From Planctomycetaceae bacterium UBA6172 (GTDB lineage: Bacteria > Planctomycetota > Planctomycetia > Pirellulales > Pirellulaceae), in assembly GCA_002422955.1 (NCBI GenBank), contig DITY01000320.1:1-6168 (forward strand): DNA of 6,168 nt. Reading direction: 5' to 3'. Under the pieces are notes generated by a model that saw only the letters and a list, made by a program, of their open reading frames with translations, was not told the origin of the DNA and searched no databases. Both the position numbers and the translations under genes were made by a program. Shown in pieces: positions 1 to 5,332 of the stretch (the first letter of the stretch is position 1; every line of letters starts with the position of its first letter).

Positions 1-9
1 CCCACTTCT

Positions 10-1299
10 TCACTTCGGCTCTGTCTCGAATTCGATCCGCTGGCCTGGTACCAGCCGATCCGACTCGATCGTCAACTCCGGCTTTTCGCCCCCGACAGCA
101 ATCTTGAACCGCTTCGATTCGCCTGGCAGCAACCCCTGGAGTGAATCGGTCGATCGAACCCCGTTCACACTCGGGAATGCCGGGTAGTAAATCGGGGCGA
201 TGCCCACGTTATCGATCACCACTTCACTCGCGGACCGCGACGCGGCAAATTGCGTCACTCGGAACCGATATCCGCACGCCAGGCCCGCTGTTCGGACGGA
301 ATCGGGCTTCTGGAACCGTAACTGGTCGTCGCCGATCATGAACGACACGTGAAAGCGTGCGGCCTGTTCGGGGAACGGGATTCCGTGAGGCCCCTTCGGC
401 GACAAGGCCTCCTTCTGATCCTTGGGTTGAAAAAAACTGAACTCCCCGCCAGCCGGCGACCTCTTCCAGCGATCCCGGCCGAAGGCGATCCAGTTCGGCT
501 CATTTTCCTCCTTGTGCCGCTTGTGATTGAATGAGTCATCGAACACGCCGAAGCTCAAATCGAGCAGTTGGTTGCTCTGGACGAACGGAGCGTGCTCGCC
601 CGCAGCGTCCACCGAAATCATCCACCGCGTTTCCCGGAATTGGGCGTCCAGGTGCCTGGCAAACTTCTCCTGAAATTCGAGTGAAGGGAACGTCTCACCA
701 AGATTCATCGGCCCGTCGTAAATGTGGTATTCGGACCACAGGCCGAACCCGACCTGCACGAACGCTAGACGCGGATCGCGATCGTACTTTTCGGCGAACT
801 TCGTGAAAAACTCGAGCACGAACGCCTGCCATTCGGGGTGTGACCAATCGGGGAAGCCAGTCAACTTCTGTTCGCTCATGGCCGTCGTTTCGCGGTAATC
901 CGACAGCGCTTTGATGTGGACCGGTACGCCCGTCGACCGGCCTACGTAGGTGTCATGCCAGCGCAAGATGGCCTGATGTTGGCGGCCTGAGATCTCTCGA
1001 AGAAGCTTCTCGACCGGTTCCCAGTCGTACTGACCATTCTCGCGCACGACCTGATCGTATTTGACGTAGCAAAACTCCAACTGGATCGGAGCCTTGGCGA
1101 CCTCGGGGTTGGTGTTCCACAGCACAATCCCCGTCATCGGCTGAACATTGGCGATCCTGGAGACTAGCGGAACTGGTCGCAGTTCGTCCGCGGGCCCCGC
1201 GGCGACCAAGATCTCCGCAACGCAACAGACTATCACCCCTACGCCAAGCAATCTTTTACTAATGGGCTCGCAGAGCCTCGCGATAAAGTTCAGTACCAT
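10..1299 (-). CDS. Exported DUF4832-family protein with TIM-barrel-like N-terminal domain (putative glycoside hydrolase-like)
   Basis: The 429-residue protein begins with a basic n-region (R8, K15, R16) and a hydrophobic stretch at about 17-35, read as a signal peptide, so it is probably exported to the periplasm or envelope. Residues 50-240 look like a beta/alpha-barrel of the GH42-like/DUF4874 kind, with WNTNP (61-65), RWHD (113-116), and GLWSEYHIYDG (186-196), where E190 is a candidate acid/base residue. The C-terminal part has DUF4832 hallmarks: CGYRFRV (342-348), NVGIAPIYYP (364-373) and an LLPGES turn (390-395), suggesting a beta-sandwich. The family is common in planctomycetes and is presumed to act on glycans; no substrate or activity can be read here. 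ATG at 1297-1299 is the start that includes the signal peptide. The only SD-like sequence, AGGA, lies about 14 nt upstream inside the edge of the inverted repeat at 1313-1444. The stop is TGA at 10-12. Confidence 0.85.
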   Translation of the reverse strand: MVLNFIARLCEPISKRLLGVGVIVCCVAEILVAAGPADELRPVPLVSRIANVQPMTGIVLWNTNPEVAKAPIQLEFCYVKYDQVVRENGQYDWEPVEKLLREISGRQHQAILRWHDTYVGRSTGVPVHIKALSDYRETTAMSEQKLTGFPDWSHPEWQAFVLEFFTKFAEKYDRDPRLAFVQVGFGLWSEYHIYDGPMNLGETFPSLEFQEKFARHLDAQFRETRWMISVDAAGEHAPFVQSNQLLDLSFGVFDDSFNHKRHKEENEPNWIAFGRDRWKRSPAGGEFSFFQPKDQKEALSPKGPHGIPFPEQAARFHVSFMIGDDQLRFQKPDSVRTAGLACGYRFRVTQFAASRSASEVVIDNVGIAPIYYPAFPSVNGVRSTDSLQGLLPGESKRFKIAVGGEKPELTIESDRLVPGQRIEFETEPK

Positions 1300-1312
1300 A
1301 ATGCTCGAAACT

Positions 1313-1444
1313 TCCTAACCTTGTTCGGTGGATCTCATCGATTACAGCAATAGTTGCCGCAAATTCATGAAGCATTCCCAACCATCACCCCAGACCATCG
1401 ATGAACGCCACCGACCCGCGAATCCGCGTTGTGCGGCGTTAGGG
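1313..1444. repeat. Imperfect inverted repeat of about 130 bp with CCTAAC/GTTAGG ends; attC-like or MITE-like element
   Basis: The outer ends are exact complements: CCTAAC at 1314-1319 and GTTAGG at 1438-1443. Inner arms lie at 1325-1342 and 1397-1414 and pair at 15 of 18 positions (left arm TCGGTGG-ATC-TCATCGAT; the three central bases are unpaired). The apical loop is 54 nt and contains the palindrome TTCATGAA (1364-1371). The spacers between outer and inner arms are unequal: 5 nt on the left and 23 nt on the right. The right spacer can fold alone (CGCG-AATC-CGCG at 1417-1428, or CCGC-GTTGT-GCGG at 1424-1436). Length, arm layout and the GTTAGG end recall integron attC sites (R'' RYYYAAC ... 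R' GTTRRRY), but the last degenerate base fails at both ends (GTTAGGG, and GTTAGGA on the other strand). A palindromic MITE or lineage-specific repeat is an equal alternative. There is no U-tract to suggest an intrinsic terminator. The inverted repeat itself is certain; its class is inferred. Confidence 0.7.
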
Positions 1445-1814
1445 ACGGCACGGAATTCATCCTTCTATCCGACCAGACTGCAAGTTTGTTCCCGTTCGGA
1501 TCAGCAAAATGAAATCGCCGCCCACCAGGAAACGCAAATGGTTCCTGAAGAATCTTGCCACCGGCGTTGGCAACCGCTTTGACGCTCGCTTCGAGATCCT
1601 CTGAGTATAAGATCACGAGGAGACCGATATTTCGTACTTCCTCCGCCTGATGGACCCCGCCAACTTCCCGATCGACCCCCTGGATGCCAGCGTACAATTT
1701 GCCATAGTCCGTAAACTTCCATCCGAGTGCGACCGTGTAGAATCGCCTTGCCACATCCAAATCCCGGACTGTGAACTCGATGTAATCAATCGAATGATGA
1801 GAATGCGTAGTCAT
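1365..1814 (-). CDS. VOC-superfamily (glyoxalase/bleomycin-resistance fold) protein with repeat-derived C-terminal tail
   Basis: The first 117 residues form a single VOC domain of two beta-alpha-beta-beta-beta halves: IDYIEFTVRDLDVARRFY (9-26), an LGWKF turn (30-34), VGGVH (51-55), GLLVILYSEDLEASVKAVANAGG (64-86), then FPGGRRFHFADPNGNKLAVW (95-114), with the classic DPNGN motif at 105-109. VOC proteins bind metals and small ligands and include glyoxalases, dioxygenases and resistance proteins; the substrate here is unknown. The signal-free sequence points to a cytoplasmic protein. Typical single-domain members end soon after DPNGN...W, but this ORF runs on from L125 to S149 through the inverted repeat at 1313-1444, so those 25 residues look like a non-native tail. 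ATG 1812-1814 is the first in-frame start that gives a normal VOC N-terminus. It has no evident SD. The reading frame stays open upstream to a TAG at 1923-1925. Confidence 0.88.
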   Translation of the reverse strand: MTTHSHHSIDYIEFTVRDLDVARRFYTVALGWKFTDYGKLYAGIQGVDREVGGVHQAEEVRNIGLLVILYSEDLEASVKAVANAGGKILQEPFAFPGGRRFHFADPNGNKLAVWSDRRMNSVPSLTPHNADSRVGGVHRWSGVMVGNAS

Positions 1815-2111
1815 GTATTGGGCTCGCAGTGTTTTGTTGGCGGGCTTCGTGGCATGCGCAAACCTTAAGCAGAATCCAACCGTAACAACCTTTCGGCTCC
1901 GTTCTCGTTCCCGACCGCAGGACTACCTGCAATCCATTCAACCTCCTTGTCTTTCTGTATCGCATCAACTTGTGACTTCGACGCTCAGGCCATCTACACA
2001 AATTGCGACACTCGATACCGGGCGTGTGGATGCACTTACCCAAGGCGGGATCTCCCCCCGCTCGTCAATACGACCCTGCCAGTCCGCGCTTACATCGGAT
2101 GGATCGCTAAA
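1815..2111. other. Intergenic stretch without a supported gene; contains a strong SD with a four-codon mini-ORF on the minus strand
   Basis: Open frames here (the longest are about 85 residues on the minus strand and 186 on the plus strand) have no family-like motifs, are rich in Arg/Ser/Cys/Thr and overlap better genes, so none is called. On the minus strand an AAGGAGGT sequence (1941-1948 on the plus strand) sits next to ATG at 1935-1937, which opens the mini-ORF Met-Asp-Cys-Arg-stop (1923-1937). That frame is the VOC frame: apart from this TAG it stays open to the VOC ATG, 41 codons downstream. The stretch probably holds the promoter and leader of the VOC gene, but no convincing -35/-10 pair was found. 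Confidence 0.5.
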
Positions 2112-2360
2112 TCATTCTTCGATCAAAAACAGGTCAAAACCTTGGCATTCTGCGATCTTCGAATCAGATCGCACAAATTGGAATCTTGAAAGTTCTTCGT
2201 CTGTCACGATCCAAGTGTCCGTGCTAGTTACAAGGAAAAGCGATTTTCCGTCGTCTACAAGTTGGCCCGATGCGACTACCGTGAAGCCATTTCCAATCCA
2301 TTGTTTGCGGCGGCGCAACACGACGAGCGAACGGCCATCCACAATTGAAGGGTGTAGCAT
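2112..2360 (-). CDS. Small hypothetical protein, 82 residues, function unknown
   Basis: I do not recognise this protein. From the ATG at 2358-2360 it is 82 residues and reads like a compact, soluble, beta-rich domain: strand-like segments RSLVVLRR, GNGFTVVASGQLV, KSLFLVTSTDTWIVTDEEL, then a conserved-looking end ECQGFDLFLIEE. It has no signal peptide, TM segment or known catalytic motif. The frame is open upstream to an ATG at 2493-2495 (127 residues). The extra 45 residues are Cys/Ser/Arg-rich and overlap the 3' end of the 2392-2727 gene, so the shorter start is preferred. No clear SD precedes it. The start lies 31 bp after the upstream gene's stop on the same strand, so the two are probably cotranscribed and may work together. 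Base composition is more AT-rich than in the flanking large genes, consistent with acquired DNA. Confidence 0.6.
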   Translation of the reverse strand: MLHPSIVDGRSLVVLRRRKQWIGNGFTVVASGQLVDDGKSLFLVTSTDTWIVTDEELSRFQFVRSDSKIAECQGFDLFLIEE

Positions 2361-2391
2361 TTCACGCGAGTAGAGTGTTTCAGTGGTATTT

Positions 2392-2727
2392 TTAGAGCAG
2401 CACGATCGGTGTTTGGATCTCGCCAGCCCATTCTGAAGCAACATAAGCGAATTTACCGGGAAAATCCTCGATGCGAAAACCGACTTCGGGAGCATTCACT
2501 AGGTTTTCAGCGGACTCAGACGTCCGAAAGTCGTAACAATTGGCAACGTCGCCGCGTCGCAATGGCCAACCGATATCGGCAACGTAAAACTCAACTGGGT
2601 ACTGCTGTAGCATTTCAAGCAACGATGCTCTCGATAGATAACCTTCGCGCTGCGCAGCGAGGTCGCTACCGTCGTCCCAAAGACGATCGGGCGGCACATG
2701 CGTAATTATGCGTATCAACGGCATCAT
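2392..2727 (-). CDS. Hypothetical protein, 111 residues, possibly truncated by a nonsense change four residues before its natural end
   Basis: This protein cannot be named. From ATG 2725-2727 it reads as a small soluble domain: LIRIITHVPPDRLWDDGSD at the start, a helix SRASLLEMLQQYP, a strand VEFYVADIGWPLRR, a CYDF segment, then FRIEDFPGKFAYVASEWAG and TPIVLL at the end. The plan 'SRxxLLxxLxxxPVxFxVADxGxPLR ... DFP...YxASEW...PIVLLEKYH' matches my recollection of an uncharacterised bacterial family, which I could not check. The ORF stops at TAA (2392-2394). The next in-frame codons are AAA TAC CAC TGA (K-Y-H-stop, 2380-2391), so a single GAA-to-TAA change would explain loss of a terminal EKYH. 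An ATG doublet occurs here (2722-2727), with only a weak SD. The frame continues upstream to a TTG at 2833-2835 through low-quality sequence. It probably forms an operon with the 2112-2360 gene. Confidence 0.6.
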   Translation of the reverse strand: MMPLIRIITHVPPDRLWDDGSDLAAQREGYLSRASLLEMLQQYPVEFYVADIGWPLRRGDVANCYDFRTSESAENLVNAPEVGFRIEDFPGKFAYVASEWAGEIQTPIVLL

Positions 2728-2933
2728 CCGATTCGGCGAACCTGTTCTTATGGTCGGGACGCTGGGTATTAGAGCATTGTGGGACTCTGAGCCTCGGGCG
2801 AAGATATCACTTATGCACGGCCGGTTGCCAGGCAAAAGTTGGCTCTTTGGGCTACGTCGATATTCGGACCACCTCGTGATCCCTGCTTTCCTGTTCAGCG
2901 ATTAGAAAGCCTGCGGGACTTGTTCTGTCGCCT
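2728..2933. other. Intergenic region upstream of the small gene pair; no gene seen
   Basis: These roughly 200 bp separate the stop of the serine hydrolase fusion gene from the ATG doublet of the 111-residue protein, both on the minus strand. Small open frames on either strand show no protein-like pattern. A weak inverted repeat, GCTTTC (2885-2890) with GAAAGC (2905-2910) and a 14-nt loop, lies just past the fusion gene's stop but lacks a U-tract. The region should contain the promoter of the small gene pair, but no clear promoter boxes were recognised. Confidence 0.4.
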
Positions 2934-5063
2934 TCACTTCAAATTCGCCGGAACTTTTCCGGGTGGTTCGACGATGGCTCGTACCTGTTGTAGGTCGACA
3001 TCAGCGCCAGCTTTCGGATAGGGACATTCGGCGACGCTCCAGGCTTCCGTGAACGTGGCGACTTGGCCTGGCTCCAGACGCTCGCGCGGCCCGATCGGCT
3101 CGAGTTCGATCATCCCACCGGATTGCGGATACCAAACCGATATCGTCAGCCCCGCCACTTCGTTATAGACCCGATCCGGGAAGGTGGCAAAACGCTTGAT
3201 GAACAGCCGGTCGTTGGGCATGAGATAGGCCAGCCATCCTGCGTAGGCATCGAAGCCAAGCTTCGGCTTGCGCGGCGGCCCGAGAATTTCAAGGAACCCA
3301 TCACGCTCGCGAATCATCGGGTCCTGATTCTTGGGATTGATCCCATCATCCTCATACAGCACGTACTTCGCCGGAAATCGGCTCGGACGATCCCCGAGCG
3401 GGATCAGGCAGATGCCGCCCCCCGGGGAAAACGAACGCCCCCAGTGACAATACTCCACCACCGTGTCGCCCGTGTTCATGATCGTTTGTTGACAAACGAG
3501 CGTCGCACCGAGCAAGCGGGACGTTCGCGCCGAGGCCGGCTCGAATTCGTTGCTCTCGAGCGTGAAGTCGCGAACCAATTGCACACCCGAGGAGGGGTCG
3601 CGTTGGCTGGTCATTCGTGCCGAATGCGGCCCTGTGATCTCGGCGGTCCAGGCCCCCGACCAGAGCAGCGGGTGCTTGGGCACGACCTGCTCCGGCCCGA
3701 AGTCGAATCGCCCCGCCGAAGCCTGAGGTGGCATGCCGGGCTTCCAACTTTGTTCTCTCTCGTCGAGGTAGAGCATGTTCTGACCGTCGACGGAGTACTC
3801 GAGCACACGTCCGCCAACCTCTGGGCAGAGGACCGCCCGTGTGCTGCCGAGCTTCAATTCGATCGCCCCGGCGTAACCCAAATAAGGTGCGAATTGGGCA
3901 GTCGCCGAGGGCTGGCCACGAAAGGCGGTCACCGCGGCCTCGTTGAAAGCGTCCCGCACGTCGGAACCGTCACTGTTGCCGAAACCGGTTCGCTGGATCA
4001 TCAGCACCAGGATCATTTCCCGCTGCGGATCGACCCAGCCCTGCGTGCCCCAGGCGCCGCCATGCCCAAAGGTCCCAGGTGACAGCAGGCGTGTCACGCC
4101 CTGCGGTTCCTGGACCAAACACCACCCCCAACCCCAGGCATTTCCGGGAGTGAAGCCGGTCACCAATTGGCCCGACTGGGGGCTGAGCATGGACACGGCA
4201 AACTTCGGATCGAACAGCGTCGTCGCCTCGCCTTGCAAACACCGCAGTACCGCTTGATAGAAACGGGCCATGTCGTCGGCGGTGGAGTAGAGACCTCCGG
4301 AGGGATTGGGCATGCGTCGGAGGGTGGGATCAGGGATCTCGACCACTTCCAACTCGCTAGGCTTAGCCCCCGGCCGGTAGGTGATCGCCAACCGCTCGGC
4401 TTGCTCGGTCGACAGCGTGAAGGTCGTGTCCTTCATGCCGAGCGGCTCAAAGATCCTCTTCGCGAGAAAATCCTCATAACTCATTCCCGAAACGACCTCG
4501 ATGATCCGTCCGACGACGGTCAGTCCGCTGCTGTATTGCCATTTCGTGCCGGGGATGAACTGCAACGGCTGCTTGCCGATCGCCTCAACCTCCTGCGCCA
4601 GCGTCCGTTCGCCGGTCAGGCCCGAGGCGTTGGCGAGCCCCGCGGAATGCGTGAGGATTTCCGCGATCGTCACCTCCCTGCTGTGCGTTCCATCGGCAAG
4701 CTTCGGTGCGGCAAACTCCGGGAGGTATTTCGAGACAGGATCGTCGAGCTTTACCTCCCCTTGAGCGACGAGTTGCATCAGGGCAGTCGCGGTAATCGGC
4801 TTGGTCATGGAGGCCACGCGAAAAATCGTGTCGCGGGTCATCCGTCGGGCCGTGGCGATGTCTGCTTGACCGAAAACCGCCACCTGCACCACGTGGTCCG
4901 GGGTGGCAATCAGGGTCACCCCGCCGGCAATCTTGCCCTCGTCGACGAACGTCTGCATGACCTCGGGAACCGCAGCCAACCGCGACTCATCCCAACGCGG
5001 TTCCTGGGCATAGGCTGCGGTCAACGGGACACAGTACAAGAGGAGGGCGAGCGACCGGACCAT
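2934..5063 (-). CDS. Exported beta-lactamase-fold serine hydrolase fused to a DUF4380-like (mutarotase-fold) domain
   Basis: This is a 709-residue two-domain protein. Residues 1-20 are a signal peptide with likely cleavage at AYA|QE, so it is periplasmic or secreted. Residues about 25-380 are a class C beta-lactamase/DD-peptidase/esterase-type domain (family known as Beta-lactamase, PF00144). It has the nucleophile motif S85-M-T-K88, Y177-S-S in place of Y-x-N, HSAGL (139-143), NPSGGLYSTADDMARF (253-268) and H334-G-G in the KTG position. The YSS/HGG variants favour esterase or peptidase activity over true antibiotic resistance. Residues about 395-685 resemble DUF4380, a galactose-mutarotase-like fold: EVGGRVLEYSVDGQNMLY (415-432), MNTGDTVVEYCHWGRSFSPGGG (529-550), PLGDRPS (555-561). 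This half may bind or act on sugars, but no substrate is evident. The start ATG 5061-5063 is supported by the signal peptide and a GAGGT SD with 7-nt spacing. It is divergent from the acyltransferase gene. Long plus-strand frames inside it are shadows. Confidence 0.9.
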   Translation of the reverse strand: MVRSLALLLYCVPLTAAYAQEPRWDESRLAAVPEVMQTFVDEGKIAGGVTLIATPDHVVQVAVFGQADIATARRMTRDTIFRVASMTKPITATALMQLVAQGEVKLDDPVSKYLPEFAAPKLADGTHSREVTIAEILTHSAGLANASGLTGERTLAQEVEAIGKQPLQFIPGTKWQYSSGLTVVGRIIEVVSGMSYEDFLAKRIFEPLGMKDTTFTLSTEQAERLAITYRPGAKPSELEVVEIPDPTLRRMPNPSGGLYSTADDMARFYQAVLRCLQGEATTLFDPKFAVSMLSPQSGQLVTGFTPGNAWGWGWCLVQEPQGVTRLLSPGTFGHGGAWGTQGWVDPQREMILVLMIQRTGFGNSDGSDVRDAFNEAAVTAFRGQPSATAQFAPYLGYAGAIELKLGSTRAVLCPEVGGRVLEYSVDGQNMLYLDEREQSWKPGMPPQASAGRFDFGPEQVVPKHPLLWSGAWTAEITGPHSARMTSQRDPSSGVQLVRDFTLESNEFEPASARTSRLLGATLVCQQTIMNTGDTVVEYCHWGRSFSPGGGICLIPLGDRPSRFPAKYVLYEDDGINPKNQDPMIRERDGFLEILGPPRKPKLGFDAYAGWLAYLMPNDRLFIKRFATFPDRVYNEVAGLTISVWYPQSGGMIELEPIGPRERLEPGQVATFTEAWSVAECPYPKAGADVDLQQVRAIVEPPGKVPANLK

Positions 5064-5070
5064 GAACGAG

Positions 5071-5075
5071 ACCTC
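5071..5075 (-). promoter_or_regulatory. Ribosome binding site (GAGGT) of the serine hydrolase fusion gene
   Basis: Read on the minus strand, GAGGT is followed by 7 nt and then ATG. It is the clearest well-spaced SD site of any called gene in the window and fixes the start that carries the signal peptide. Confidence 0.6.
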
Positions 5076-5116
5076 GAACGGAGTCGTGAAAAGTGATCCG
5101 GCGATTGTCGCATCGT

Positions 5117-5151
5117 GCGGGTGAAAAGGCCAGTCTTTTCAAGTTGCCCGC
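5117..5151. promoter_or_regulatory. Bulged inverted repeat in the divergent intergenic region (possible operator or 5'-UTR hairpin)
   Basis: The arms are GCGGG (5117-5121) plus TGAAAAG (5122-5128), pairing with CTTTTCA (5135-5141) and, after a 5-nt bulge AGTTG, CCCGC (5147-5151). The central loop is GCCAGT. All 12 arm positions pair. It lies 54 nt upstream of the serine hydrolase ATG and about 180 nt upstream of the divergent acyltransferase gene. It could be an operator controlling one or both genes, or a hairpin in the leader of the minus-strand transcript. No known regulator motif is recognised. Confidence 0.45.
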
Positions 5152-5332
5152 CATACCCGATGAAACTTCAGCGCAGCCAGGCTCGGCTCCGTGGATGTGT
5201 CCCGCAAGCGAATCCTTTTGTTAGATTGGGTGCGAACTTGAGCGCTCGGCTCGCACCTCGGTTGATTGGACTGACAATATCCCCACCGCACGATGCGGCC
5301 CTCCCTATCGCATGGACTGCCCTGAGAACCGA

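Larger units (their letters stand above)
5064..5332. other. Divergent intergenic region between serine hydrolase and acyltransferase genes
   Basis: The 269 bp must hold the promoters of both outward-facing genes. Besides the bulged inverted repeat at 5117-5151 it contains the 8-nt palindrome GAGCGCTC at 5240-5247. No convincing sigma-70 boxes could be assigned by eye. Small overlapping open frames on both strands show no protein-like features. Confidence 0.5.

Noticed and set aside
1874..1880. ATCCAAC, a match to the attC R'' consensus (GTTGGAT on the minus strand), as a second attC site
   Set aside because: No complementary GTTRRRY partner or inner arms occur within the 57-141 bp needed, so a 7-nt degenerate match alone is chance.
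1786..2373. Open frames of 85 (minus), 186 (plus) and 80 (plus) codons in the 1815-2373 region
   Set aside because: Composition is unlike real proteins, starts lack properly spaced SD sites, and they overlap better genes; no motif is recognisable.
2728..2835. N-terminal extension of the 111-residue protein to the upstream TTG
   Set aside because: The extra 36 residues lack protein-like character, and the ATG doublet at 2722-2727 gives a compact domain with a plausible N-terminus.
2885..2910. GCTTTC/GAAAGC inverted repeat as terminator of the serine hydrolase gene
   Set aside because: Only six pairs with a 14-nt loop and no U-tract; too weak to call an intrinsic terminator.
3063..5096. Long plus-strand open frames (339 and 309 codons) opposite the serine hydrolase gene
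   Set aside because: They are Arg/His/Gly-rich with no domain pattern and mirror the codon structure of the well-supported minus-strand gene, so they are GC-driven shadows.
5220..5226. GTTAGAT, a match to the attC R' consensus, upstream of the acyltransferase gene
   Set aside because: No upstream RYYYAAC partner or paired arms within the expected distance.
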